Shown here in pieces: positions 15,844 to 24,860 of a stretch of DNA of 47,034 nt; position 1 is the stretch's first letter, and each line of letters starts with the position of its first letter. Below the pieces are notes generated by a model. It had not been told where the DNA came from. It ran no database searches and saw nothing but the letters and a program-made list of their open reading frames with translations. The position numbers and the translations under genes were made by a program. The stretch covers positions 1 through 47,034 of the forward strand of contig NZ_JAKRGH010000034.1 of NCBI RefSeq assembly GCF_022347565.1, read 5' to 3'. The stretch is from Vibrio sp. Of7-15. Lineage in GTDB: Bacteria > Pseudomonadota > Gammaproteobacteria > Enterobacterales > Vibrionaceae.

Positions 15844-17091
15844 TTATGTATTACGAAATTTGGGGTGCTTTAGAGCTAGTATGATCATTAAACAAAGTAG
15901 ACTGAAAAGCCCAATAGAGCCACCCGAAGTGCTATTTTGCTTTGCTGTCTGATTACTTGTACCGGGATTTATTGTATTGTTATTATCGCTACAGTCATTT
16001 TCACAAGCGATTGGCTCTATCTCGTAAGTTGTAATGACATCACAATAGCTGCCATCTTCTAGAGTGCAAGCTTTGTCATCGGGTTTTACACAGTCAGCCC
16101 AGGTTTCATGATTAGCACACAGATTCCCCATTATTTGGTATTTTTGCTCTGTTAAATCACATAACATATTTTTGTCGTTATTATTTACACTTAAGCAACG
16201 TGTAGAGTGATAAGATTGTATTAGTGAATCCCAAGATTCAATTTTATTGAGGTGTGGGCGGTAATCGTTAAAGAGTTCCCAGTGTGATTTGTCTGAGAGT
16301 GTTGTAGGGAATATATAGTGGTTTGTATTGTATGATAGAACCGAATTATGAGTAAAATCTGAGGTTTCAAATTCAACTAAACGAGTAACTAGGTTATCAA
16401 GTGTCCAATCAGACGTTATAAGGTTATCAATTTGGGTATTAACATCAATAATAAAGTCATACTCAGGGTGATTGTCGATGTAGTTTTGAAGAATATCGCC
16501 TCCTGATGATATTGCTCCAGTTAGGTACTTAGCAACGTGATGACGTTCTTCCCATGTCTTACTTTGCGACATTACATATACAAGAACAGAGATGCTGTTG
16601 CCAGTAACCACGGAATCAATAACACCATCACCACAGTATTTCCTAAATGTATCTTTATCTCCAGTTTCCAGCCAGTGCATTGCTTGGGTGTTTAGCTTGG
16701 GAAAAGCGTTTTTCGCAATTATTTCATCTTTTTCTATAGACAATTGGTACATCACCGCTGGTGGGTTACCCATTTTTTTGTAGTTATTGAATACACTTTT
16801 TTCATATGTACTAAAGGTTTCATTAAACGGTTTTGTTACGGCAGTGTTGAATACTGATTTTATCTCATCAGTATTTGATATTTTTCGTGTGTAGTAACTT
16901 TTTTTGTTTTTATGCAGAGTAGCTGAACCTAAGTTACTCTCATTTAAGCAATGACTTAATGTTGGTTCTTTAGATATGTAGTTAAACCCTTTACCTATAT
17001 GATCTGAGTTACGAGTAGTATCGGCTGATACGGGTAGTGATATAAAACTTAATAAAAATAATGCTGACGTATTTTTAATAATATTTTTCAA
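15844..17091 (-). CDS. Secreted protein with GlyGly-CTERM-like C-terminus
   Basis: 415 residues. A signal peptide (MKNIIKNTSALFLLSFISL, cleavage near VSA-D) leads into a domain of unknown family. The segment FRKYCGDGVIDSVVTGNSIS followed by a Ser/Lys-rich helix is reminiscent of MACPF-like bacterial toxins, but this is weak. A Cys-rich region with about nine Cys follows (residues 295-370). After a Ser/Asn/Thr linker the protein ends GGSIGLFSLLCLMIILALKH plus basic residues: a Gly-Gly motif, one hydrophobic span and a positive tail, the pattern of GlyGly-CTERM proteins processed by rhombosortase and exported by type II secretion. A Fur-like site lies upstream. Confidence 0.75.
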   Translation of the reverse strand: MKNIIKNTSALFLLSFISLPVSADTTRNSDHIGKGFNYISKEPTLSHCLNESNLGSATLHKNKKSYYTRKISNTDEIKSVFNTAVTKPFNETFSTYEKSVFNNYKKMGNPPAVMYQLSIEKDEIIAKNAFPKLNTQAMHWLETGDKDTFRKYCGDGVIDSVVTGNSISVLVYVMSQSKTWEERHHVAKYLTGAISSGGDILQNYIDNHPEYDFIIDVNTQIDNLITSDWTLDNLVTRLVEFETSDFTHNSVLSYNTNHYIFPTTLSDKSHWELFNDYRPHLNKIESWDSLIQSYHSTRCLSVNNNDKNMLCDLTEQKYQIMGNLCANHETWADCVKPDDKACTLEDGSYCDVITTYEIEPIACENDCSDNNNTINPGTSNQTAKQNSTSGGSIGLFSLLCLMIILALKHPKFRNT

Positions 17092-17123
17092 ATCTATTTT
17101 CCTTAACTTCTTTGGAGTATATA

Positions 17124-17142
17124 AAATAATAATGATTATCTC
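17124..17142 (-). promoter_or_regulatory. Fur-like box upstream of the secreted protein gene
   Basis: Read on the minus strand this is GAGATAATCATTATTATTT. Its 15-base centre AGATAATCATTATTA matches the Fur 7-1-7 palindrome TGATAATNATTATCA at all but two positions, and it shares GATAATCATTATTATTT with the box at 10,713. It lies 33 bases before the ATG, consistent with iron repression. Confidence 0.55.
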
Positions 17143-17293
17143 GGTATATATAAACTATCATTAATAAAACGGTGTATATAATATTAAAGGCTTATATTAG
17201 ACTCACTTCAAAATCCTACTGTTATGATAATATTGAAGATTTCATAGTTATTGATGAGAAAAGAAAAGGTTAACTTTATTTATAGATTTAAAA

Positions 17294-17741
17294 TTAAAAT
17301 GATGAGTATTCTTTGACGTGATTTTTTAATGAACTCAGTAAAAAGTCCCACACTTGCTTGTCCATTAACTCGTAAAGCTCTTTTGATCTGATATTACTTT
17401 GTATAACACTGAGTAAAGTACCTGTTGCCGTTTGTTCTAATTGGTATGTAATGGTGAGGTGGTTTTTTTAGGTGTGTTCTGTGCCATAGTTGTCACTCCA
17501 GTAGCGATAGCTGTAGGTTTTCGGGAAAGCAAGAGCTTCAATTACACCAAAGTCAGTAAAGGGAATGTATTGACTTCGCCTTTATACAAAACTTCTTTTC
17601 CTACCTTCCATTCACTTTCAACGGACTGCAACGGGAAGTGTTGGGGTATTTCTTCATTTTGTTGTTAGGGCAAGGAATATGCGTTCAGCAGGAGCGGTTA
17701 TTTCGATTTCTTTTTGAATAGTAAAGGGTTGTATTTTTCAT
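17294..17741 (-). pseudogene. SRPBCC (AHSA1-like) family protein, frameshifted
   Basis: On the minus strand three frames join into one SRPBCC/START-like protein. The pieces are FTIQKEIEITAPAERIFLAL; then, after an extra T in AAAATGAAGAAATACC, HFPLQSVESEWKVGKEVLYK; then, after another shift, FTDFGVIEALAFPKTYSYRY; then, after an in-frame TAA, HLTITYQLEQTATGTLLSV and a C-terminal helix ending LLSSLKNHVKEYSSF. Members of this family are small hydrophobic-ligand-binding proteins. With a probable shift near the start, two clear frameshifts and one stop, the gene is dead. The rest of the 17,092-17,877 interval shows nothing else. Confidence 0.75.
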
Positions 17742-17877
17742 CCTAATTTTATGTAAATACTTGCTAGGCTCGCTAGGAATATAGTGATAGAGGCATATGT
17801 AATCAATAGTGATTTATTCTAGGTGGCAGAGTGTCATTAACTGGTAACGACACTCTTGTTGTGAGAATTGGCAGACG

Positions 17878-18525
17878 TTATATGATGAGATTAAGTAAAA
17901 TCATACTGCCTATGGTGGCGAAAAGTACACCGCAAATACCGTCGATAAACGGTGTCCATTGTAGCAGTTTGGCTTGTAGTTTTTTACCCGTAAGTAGCCA
18001 AGCTAGAATAGCAAACCATAAAAATGACGAGATCCACAGCATCACAATAGCGGTGACTTTTCCTGTAATGGACATGTCAACGGGCACAAGAGTTGACAGC
18101 AAACTCAAGAAAAATACCAAGGCTTTTGGGTTTAAAATGCTGGTGGTAAAGCCTTTAGCCAATGCTTGCTTACGATTTGCTATTACCCTCTGAGACGTTT
18201 TTTGTGTACTTTCCGCTGTGCTAGACAACGCCGTTTGGAAGACACTTTTTACTGCATTAATACCTAGCCATAGTAAGTAACCGCCACCAGCACCTTGAAA
18301 AATGGCAAATAGAGTAGGCTGTTGTTGAATGATCAAGCTTGCTCCGGTGAGGCTTAAAATAGAGTGTAATAGGATCCCAAGTGACAGGCCTAGAGCAATT
18401 AAGATACCTGTTTGTCGGCCGTAACGTCCTGCATTTTGTACGACAAGCGCAAAATCCGGCCCAGGGCTCATCAAAGCAATAACGTGTACGGTGATCAGGG
18501 TCAGCAAAGTGGTGACTTCGTTCAT
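17878..18525 (-). CDS. LysE/RhtB family amino-acid exporter
   Basis: 215 residues with six predicted membrane segments. It has the N-terminal MSPGPDFALVVQNAGRYGRQTG motif and the central FTTSILNPKALVFFLSLLSTLV motif of the family, plus GGGYLLWLGINAVKS. It should export an amino acid or similar metabolite across the inner membrane. It follows the AraC regulator gene on the same strand by 139 bases, a common pairing in which the regulator controls the exporter. Sequence differs clearly from the cassette-borne LysE protein at 2,520, so the two are not recent duplicates. Confidence 0.9.
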   Translation of the reverse strand: MNEVTTLLTLITVHVIALMSPGPDFALVVQNAGRYGRQTGILIALGLSLGILLHSILSLTGASLIIQQQPTLFAIFQGAGGGYLLWLGINAVKSVFQTALSSTAESTQKTSQRVIANRKQALAKGFTTSILNPKALVFFLSLLSTLVPVDMSITGKVTAIVMLWISSFLWFAILAWLLTGKKLQAKLLQWTPFIDGICGVLFATIGSMILLNLII

Positions 18526-18664
18526 TATGATTCGCTTTTTATACTAAGAAAACTGATGCTGCCATTATGTAGTTTTGGCAAGTGATGAGCTTGTAAAATA
18601 TTGACAACAAGTGAAGGCTTTTACTGCTTCGATTCTCTTGGTGTGTTTGAATAAACGTGGTTGA

Positions 18665-19459
18665 TCATTTTATGTGTGACGGCGCAACGCCGAAGGTTTG
18701 TTTAAAGGCGTTTGCAAAATGAGCTTGATCATAAAAACCAACAAGGTAGGCCACCTCCGTACTACTGCACCCTGATTTTAACAATGCCATGGCGTGCTCT
18801 AATCGTAGCCGAGCTAACCATGCGTATGGCGTCATGGCGGTGTGTTTTTTAAATTGTCGTAGCAGTTGAGAAGGACTGAGATCGCACAATATGGCCAAAT
18901 TTTCTAAGCTGATTTTTTGATCTAGATGCTCCATGCAATAGTCGCGTAGTTCACGAAGGTTCTTATTTCCTAATTTAGACACTGGCAATGGTTTTATTTT
19001 GCCATAGTGAGTTAATAGGTCGGAAAAATACTCAAGGGGTAAACTGCCTTTGGCCAGTTGTGAGGTATATGGACTGTCCAATTGTTTATGCAGTTGAGCC
19101 AATTGAGTAAAAAGGACTGAGTCAGCAATGTTATGTTGTGGGAAACAAAACTGCTCTTTTCCAGATAGAGCTTGGGCTTGCTGAGTTAACCAAATTGGCG
19201 TAATACTAAAGACTTTGACCCTATAGCCTGCATTTTCATTTGGTTGGCCGTCGTGGATCTCGTCGGGTGGCATGATCACCATTTGTCCGGCACCAGCGAT
19301 GTGTTTACAGCCGTTGAAAAAATACTGTTGTTGGCCTTGAGTGATTAATCCTAAGTGATAATCAAGGTGGTAATGGCGTTTGAATGAAAAGCTTTGGTAA
19401 TGAGCATCAATCAAGTTAATGCTGTTAATGGGGCTTTTTCGGTGAATAACTTCATTCAT
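18665..19459 (-). CDS. AraC family transcriptional regulator
   Basis: 264 residues. An N-terminal cupin-like ligand domain (about 15-90: FKRHYHLDYHLGLITQGQQ, then AGAGQMVIMPPDEIHDGQP) precedes two helix-turn-helix motifs (about 165-260). The signature lies in SLENLAILCDLSPSQLLRQFK and in AYLVGFYDQAHFANAFKQTFGVAPSHI. This architecture is typical of regulators of amino-acid exporters and of metabolite-responsive operons. Its most likely target is the LysE gene immediately downstream; the effector is unknown. Confidence 0.9.
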   Translation of the reverse strand: MNEVIHRKSPINSINLIDAHYQSFSFKRHYHLDYHLGLITQGQQQYFFNGCKHIAGAGQMVIMPPDEIHDGQPNENAGYRVKVFSITPIWLTQQAQALSGKEQFCFPQHNIADSVLFTQLAQLHKQLDSPYTSQLAKGSLPLEYFSDLLTHYGKIKPLPVSKLGNKNLRELRDYCMEHLDQKISLENLAILCDLSPSQLLRQFKKHTAMTPYAWLARLRLEHAMALLKSGCSSTEVAYLVGFYDQAHFANAFKQTFGVAPSHIK

Positions 19460-19561
19460 ACTTTACTAAACCAGATTATTGAACAGGCCAATCAATGCAC
19501 CAGTACATCATAAGCCAACTCAACAGTGCTTGTAAAAAAATGACAGTGTGAAATAAAGTTG

Positions 19562-19597
19562 AATGAGAAAAGCGGCACAGTGTTGATACTGTGCGCA
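19562..19597 (-). terminator. Rho-independent terminator after the carboxypeptidase gene
   Basis: GCACAGT (19,575-19,581) and ACTGTGC (19,588-19,594) form a 7-bp stem with a 6-base loop. On the minus strand it is followed by GCTTTTCTC. It lies 30 bases beyond the stop of the M14 gene and ends the ATP-grasp/M14 unit. Confidence 0.7.
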
Positions 19598-19624
19598 CTT
19601 TTGTAAGGAGAGGTTAGTTAATGC

Positions 19625-22288
19625 TTAATTGCCTTCACGATAACGCATTTCTACGTCATCTTGCGCTTCAAACTCGTCAAACTCAATCGGAATGATCTCA
19701 TCAGTACTGTAAAGTAACGAAGTGGGTGATGAATAATTAGGCACGTCATCGTAACTAAACACCGAGTAGTATTTAGGCACGTTGGCATTACCAAATCGGT
19801 CGTAGGTGTATTCGTCTTTTCCTGCGTACAGTTTTACCCCATCTTGCGGTGATCTCGGTGGGTGGAATGAATTTCGAACCACGTAGGAGCCAACAAAATC
19901 AGGGTGTTCTGGGTTACTCCATTCCAGTTTTACACAGCCATTTTCGATATGAGCTGTTAGCCTTTCCGGTGCATCGAGCGGTTGTTTACGGCGCTCAATA
20001 TAGTCAATAACAAGGTGTGGCTGTCTGTCGTGGTGCAGGGTATGCCAGTCCACGAACGCGTTTTCTTGGCGAGAAGCAGATGTAGCACGAATAATACAGT
20101 ACACAGGGTTGCCCGTTTGGTATGAGTTTTCCAAATGTTGCTTAGCCGTTGTGTCAAACATGAATGTCTGTTTGGGGTTATTCTTTAATACATCACTACT
20201 GACTTCATAACCCAAGTACTCAATTTTATTACGCTCTTTAACGCTATGGTAATCGAGATTTTTGCTATCGAGTTCGGCCAATTCTACGGTAAATCTCATG
20301 GGTTGCACTGAGTTTGGAACGGATTGGCTGTTCACCACAAAGTGAGCTTGGGTGATCACGATGTCGTTGTCGGCTTCTATGTCGGCCAGTGAAAAAGCCA
20401 GCTGACCAAACACCACGTTACCATTAGCATCAAAACCACTTTGTAGCTGACCCGGCTCTAAGTGATCTTTACTTATGGTGTGCATATCAATGGCGGGTAA
20501 GATAAGCTGTTTAGGTTTTTTGGTGTAGATGATCTCGATAGAAGGGCGATAGTGAATATCGCCGCCAAAACGGCCGTAGCCAATATCAAATTGCATCATC
20601 TGTGAGTCATTTCCCATGGGAAGGGTAGTTGGCCCTTGGATCCGAAGCAATAAGCGTCCTTGGGTGAGCTGTTTTTGCAGCAACTCCTTTTCTACTGCGC
20701 TAAAAGCCCAGTCATGCCAGATCCCTTGCGCCAGCTGATCAGAGCCAATGGCGTCCCCCAAGGTTTGAATTGGAGAAGCACTGCTGATTTGTGCGTAGCT
20801 GGTGATATCGGTGATCTCATTCGGATCTAAAATCGACACAGACCATTCACCGAAGTTTTCTATTTTTGCCCCAACTCGGTTCATGGGGTAAAGAGAAAAC
20901 GTTGCGTGTTTTACAACGGCGTCTTCCGGCAAGTTAAAGAGATCAAAATCAATCACCCCGTAACAGATCCCTTTGGTTTTATTAACGCCAATGAATAAGG
21001 AGTTATAGCCAAAATGATCGGCGTTTTTTTCACGCGTCAGCTCGCCTACGTAACCCACCATGCTTTTTTGTGGAAATAAGGTGTAAGAAAGCTCGTCACT
21101 GTCTAATAAGGTTTTTAGTTTAAGTTCTGGCGCAAAAGGGGACTTAATGTTGTTCAATCGATCCACTTTACGTAAATTGTAATAATAACGTTGACCTGAC
21201 TTGAGCTGTTTGTCGGTATAACGTGTATCTGCCGTGACGGCGATGCGGTTGTGCTCTGTACAGTGGAACTTTGGCACTTCACTGCGATAGATTTCGTAAT
21301 AATACGACATTGGGATTGGGGGATCGGCCCATGTTAAGGTTACCTGATTGGCACCAAGCTCTTCTATGGTGAAGGACTCTGGTCGTTTGGGCGCTAAATG
21401 TGAATAATTGATGGCATTGTTCAGGGCGTACAGTACCGCTGGAATATTTTCATCCACACTTTGTGACATGTTGATCAAATAATCCGGGATATTGCGAGTG
21501 CCCACTTCCACTACAGTCGCTAAAATACCGCGATCATAATAGTACTCTCGGCCACTACCGTGGATCAGGTTCGCGGGTGGTTTACCTCGGTGAATACCAT
21601 ATTTGCGGCCTGTCACTTTGTATATTTCATTGGCCATATTAGCACATAAAATATTCAGATCCGTGCCTTCAATTTCAGCTTCATGATTGAATTTGTGGGC
21701 AGGAAAAAACACGTTACCTTGTGAATGGTAATCTAAGGCCGTCGTAATATTTGGGTGATCTTCCACAAATTGTTTAATAGCTTGAGTTTCAGGCTCAGAA
21801 AACGCACTGGGGCCACCATACACATTAGAACGAGTATCGGTGCTTTTTTTGAAGTGAATGCCGAAATTACGATTAAGATCGACTCCAAACGTCCCATCGC
21901 CATTATCGCGACGGTTTTTGCGCCAAAATGAGAAGTGTTTACGAGAATATTCAAAACCATCGGGATTTAAACAAGGCACCATGTACAAGGTATTGCGGGT
22001 TAACGCTTTAATAACCGTTGGGTTGGAAGTGTAATTATCAAGGATGTATTTGATAAAGTTGACCGCCAGCTCCATGCCGATCCACTCACGAGCGTGAATA
22101 GTGCCTGTATAGAGCAGTGCGGGTTTTAGCTCTGCATATGATACATCTTGTGACAGTGTCACTAAGGAGATGGGGCGCTTTTCATGGGTATAACCGATGG
22201 TTTGCAGACGGATCAAATTAGGATGATCCGCCATGGCTTGCATCAGGAAATTATTCAGCTCGTCATAAGAAATATATTGTCTTTTCAC
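19625..22288 (-). CDS. M14 zinc carboxypeptidase with FN3 and jelly-roll modules
   Basis: 887 residues. The N-terminal 300 residues are an M14 metallocarboxypeptidase: zinc ligands H65 and E68 (IHAREW) and H188 (DYHSQG), substrate-carboxylate residues N139-R140 (DLNRNF), and catalytic E261 (TVVEVGT). Then come a fibronectin-III-like domain (about 305-395), two jelly-roll DNRLRE-like modules (about 400-570 and 590-755), and a second FN3-like domain (about 770-870). No signal peptide is visible although such modules are usually extracellular. It is the last gene of a unit with two ATP-grasp ligase genes, 12 bases after the second, so it probably trims or processes their product. Confidence 0.88.
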   Translation of the reverse strand: MKRQYISYDELNNFLMQAMADHPNLIRLQTIGYTHEKRPISLVTLSQDVSYAELKPALLYTGTIHAREWIGMELAVNFIKYILDNYTSNPTVIKALTRNTLYMVPCLNPDGFEYSRKHFSFWRKNRRDNGDGTFGVDLNRNFGIHFKKSTDTRSNVYGGPSAFSEPETQAIKQFVEDHPNITTALDYHSQGNVFFPAHKFNHEAEIEGTDLNILCANMANEIYKVTGRKYGIHRGKPPANLIHGSGREYYYDRGILATVVEVGTRNIPDYLINMSQSVDENIPAVLYALNNAINYSHLAPKRPESFTIEELGANQVTLTWADPPIPMSYYYEIYRSEVPKFHCTEHNRIAVTADTRYTDKQLKSGQRYYYNLRKVDRLNNIKSPFAPELKLKTLLDSDELSYTLFPQKSMVGYVGELTREKNADHFGYNSLFIGVNKTKGICYGVIDFDLFNLPEDAVVKHATFSLYPMNRVGAKIENFGEWSVSILDPNEITDITSYAQISSASPIQTLGDAIGSDQLAQGIWHDWAFSAVEKELLQKQLTQGRLLLRIQGPTTLPMGNDSQMMQFDIGYGRFGGDIHYRPSIEIIYTKKPKQLILPAIDMHTISKDHLEPGQLQSGFDANGNVVFGQLAFSLADIEADNDIVITQAHFVVNSQSVPNSVQPMRFTVELAELDSKNLDYHSVKERNKIEYLGYEVSSDVLKNNPKQTFMFDTTAKQHLENSYQTGNPVYCIIRATSASRQENAFVDWHTLHHDRQPHLVIDYIERRKQPLDAPERLTAHIENGCVKLEWSNPEHPDFVGSYVVRNSFHPPRSPQDGVKLYAGKDEYTYDRFGNANVPKYYSVFSYDDVPNYSSPTSLLYSTDEIIPIEFDEFEAQDDVEMRYREGN

Positions 22289-22300
22289 GTACTTTCTCGC

Positions 22301-23707
22301 TTAAGTCGTTAGTTCGGATTCAGACCACTTGTCGACAATCCTTGTCAGCTTTTTCTGTTTTAGATTGCGAATGTTTGTTAATTGGCTTGGATCGTGATTA
22401 AGAGCATGTACAGTCGCTTCCACCCCTAAACTTGAAATGATGTCGTTTGCTAGATTACGCCCAACCCCTTTGATACTTACTAAGAAGTTAAATAACTCAT
22501 CATGGGTGATGCTGAATTTAGTGTGTTGTGCTGTGGGCTCTAGGGATTCCAGAGGCAATACTTCATTGTCTTCAATACCCGTATCGAGGTGTTCCATTTC
22601 GGGCTCAATCATATCTAATACAGTGACGCTTTTGCCGTAGTTATCTTGAAAGTTCCATAGCTCACTGGGCCATTCTTCACCCCGAACTTCTGGGGAATGT
22701 AGTAGCGGATAAGTGCTATCATAAGGGGAAAGTTCACCCGTATCGGTGGAGTAGCACGGACGTCCAAAGGTAATGTGGCGCATAACTCGTAAAATAGACG
22801 AGTCCATCTTGCCAAGCTCTTCCCAGTTACGATGAAGAAAATGCGGCTTTTTGAACAGTTGCGGAGCAAGTTGCCACATTAAGTACTGACCAATCCAGTC
22901 TCGGATGTATGGGAAGGCGGCAAAAGCCGTAGCGCATTCTAAAATACTGTATTGATCATCTTGGCTAACGGCAATGTCGCAGGCCCAATATTCCGCTTTT
23001 GCTGCTTTGGATGTTGCAACCGCCAATTGTAATGCTTCGTCAGGGACATCCTGATAATCCATACTGCCACCCTGACTGGTGTTAGTTAACCATTCTCCTT
23101 CAGGTGGTCTGCGCCAGAATGCACAGACGGGCTGGTGGCCAATCACCATTACCCGAATGTCTGCTTTCATGGGAACAAAATCTTGAACGTAGGTCGGGTA
23201 GTATTTTCTCTTATTGTGTAATGCGAGGGCTTCTTCAAAACTATCCACTTTATGAACAAAATAACCGCCATAGTTTGAGGGGCCATAAGAGCGTTTAATG
23301 ATTTTCGGGAAGGTCGCTGTCTTGAAATATTCAATGGCTTGTTTTGGCTCGTAGAAGATGTGCGTGTTGGGTGCTGATAAATCGTATTTTCGGCAGAAAT
23401 GAGTCACATTTTCCTTCGATTTATTACAAAATTGCGTGTCCATCGAAGGAATAAAACGCACCTCTGGAAGGGCTCGAGCAATTTCACGAAATGTTTCGTA
23501 TGCCGTCGCCGGAATGTTACCGATCAACACATCTATCTTCTTTCTTTTTACTTCATTAATAAAGCGTTGCTTATCGTTGCCCCAATGGTAAGTGACCTTT
23601 TCAATTTTATTTGGCCAACCTTTAAAGTTAGACACATCAAAAAAGCGCAGTACATGATCGAGGTACAGAAGTCCAAGTGTCGGCAGTGATTTATTAGGCG
23701 ATGGCAT
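22301..23707 (-). CDS. ATP-grasp ligase-like protein with C-terminal HhH domain
   Basis: 468 residues when started at ATG 23,707, which overlaps the end of the upstream ATP-grasp gene by 14 bases; a longer frame to 23,779 adds unlikely sequence. The central part is RimK-like ATP-grasp: FPKIIKRSYGPSNYGGYFV (nucleotide lysine and Gly loop), DIRVMVIGHQPVCAFWRRP, NTSQGGS and ACDIAVSQDD. Where canonical members have the metal-binding LEVN, this one reads ILECATAF, so the Asn is missing. The C-terminal about 60 residues hold a helix-hairpin-helix pair (VSIKGVGRNLANDII...IRNLKQKKLTRIV), a nucleic-acid-binding fold. Likely cytoplasmic; substrate unknown. Confidence 0.75.
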   Translation of the reverse strand: MPSPNKSLPTLGLLYLDHVLRFFDVSNFKGWPNKIEKVTYHWGNDKQRFINEVKRKKIDVLIGNIPATAYETFREIARALPEVRFIPSMDTQFCNKSKENVTHFCRKYDLSAPNTHIFYEPKQAIEYFKTATFPKIIKRSYGPSNYGGYFVHKVDSFEEALALHNKRKYYPTYVQDFVPMKADIRVMVIGHQPVCAFWRRPPEGEWLTNTSQGGSMDYQDVPDEALQLAVATSKAAKAEYWACDIAVSQDDQYSILECATAFAAFPYIRDWIGQYLMWQLAPQLFKKPHFLHRNWEELGKMDSSILRVMRHITFGRPCYSTDTGELSPYDSTYPLLHSPEVRGEEWPSELWNFQDNYGKSVTVLDMIEPEMEHLDTGIEDNEVLPLESLEPTAQHTKFSITHDELFNFLVSIKGVGRNLANDIISSLGVEATVHALNHDPSQLTNIRNLKQKKLTRIVDKWSESELTT

Positions 23708-24653
23708 AGTTTGCTTCCTTAACAGCTTGAGAAGTAGTGGTCGGTTGTTTTTTAGTAACAGTGCGATCAATAAGATCAACGAGGGTCAGGATTTTTTCGT
23801 TGTTAAAGTTAAGTCCTGCTTTTTCTTGATCTGGCGTGGCAAAAGCGGGGATGCCGTTGACTTCTAATACCACGTATTTTTCGTGTTCCACGTCATAAAT
23901 TATGTCAACGCCAGCAATTTCTAATCCTGTCGCTTTTGCAGCATCTAAAGCCAGTTTTACCACCGCGTCATTGGCTTCACGGGTGATCACACTGCCACCA
24001 CTTGTGATATTGGTTTTCCATTGTCCTTTAGCCGCTTTTCGGCCATAACAGGCAATATACTTGCCATCAACAATATCAATTCGGTAATCGGAAAAATCAT
24101 TTTCAATTACGCGCTCTAAGTAAAACTGAGGGGCATTTTGTTGGCTGATGTAGGGCATCAGTAGGTCGATATCGCGTTCACTTTCCAGTTTCACGATCCC
24201 GCGTCCGCCCCAGCCATCGACGGGTTTACAAATGGCTTTTCCGCCCCAAAAAGCTAAGTGCTCTTTTAAGTCTTGAATGTTGTTTTTGTTGCACACAATG
24301 TGATCGGTTGTCGCGATCCCATGTTGTTTCAGAATGTGAGTGGTTCTGAATTTATCTTCCGTTAAAGCAAACGATGCGTAGTTGTTAATGGTTGGTACTG
24401 TTTCGCTCAATGCCTGGTATAAATAAACCTGGTATTGAGATTGTTGCCCCGCGTTATAGGAAAAGAATAGGTCAAGCTCATTCATCATAATCCCGTTACA
24501 GAATATATGACCATTAGAAGCGTACCCATTAGCTAAATCGAGTTCGGTAATTGCTTGAATTTCTCTTTCTTTAAGTTGAGAGACGATTTTTTTTTCAATT
24601 TCTGTACCACCACAATTTTTGTACATCCATATACCGACACGATTTTCAGACAT
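23694..24653 (-). CDS. RimK/LysX-type ATP-grasp ligase
   Basis: 319 residues with a full ATP-grasp fold: N-terminal pre-ATP domain, AICKPVDGWGGRGIVKLES (ATP-binding lysine and Gly-rich loop), FSDYRIDIVDGKYIACYGRK, NITSGGS, and the metal site GLEIAGVDIIYD / YVVLEVNGIPAF with intact Glu and Asn. RimK-type enzymes use ATP to join an amino acid, often glutamate, to a carboxyl group on a protein or peptide. It is the first gene of the minus-strand unit with the HhH ATP-grasp and M14 genes, and divergent from the M20 gene, sharing a 207-base spacer. AGGGCTAAGT precedes the ATG. Confidence 0.82.
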   Translation of the reverse strand: MSENRVGIWMYKNCGGTEIEKKIVSQLKEREIQAITELDLANGYASNGHIFCNGIMMNELDLFFSYNAGQQSQYQVYLYQALSETVPTINNYASFALTEDKFRTTHILKQHGIATTDHIVCNKNNIQDLKEHLAFWGGKAICKPVDGWGGRGIVKLESERDIDLLMPYISQQNAPQFYLERVIENDFSDYRIDIVDGKYIACYGRKAAKGQWKTNITSGGSVITREANDAVVKLALDAAKATGLEIAGVDIIYDVEHEKYVVLEVNGIPAFATPDQEKAGLNFNNEKILTLVDLIDRTVTKKQPTTTSQAVKEANYAIA

Positions 24654-24860
24654 GACTTAGCCCTCTTTTTTGATTGATGAGTATGAAATTGGGATCAAAG
24701 TTAAGACGATCACAATAATCCAATTGTCCCACTAAAAGGATAGAACATTTGTGAATGCTGTTGCATATTTATAATGACGCAACAACATTTCTTTGTTGGT
24801 TGCTCAGCCAGATTATTGAGAAGGCAGCTAATAAATACTCACAGAGGCGCAAAGTAGTCG

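Noticed and set aside
17441-17668. 75-codon plus-strand open frame
   Set aside because: It is antisense to the frameshifted SRPBCC pseudogene, whose protein similarity is on the minus strand.
24654-24860. Possible precursor peptide between the ATP-grasp and M20 genes
   Set aside because: The only ATG frames are about ten codons long (MKLGSKLRRSQ at best) with no core-like repeat, so no precursor is claimed.
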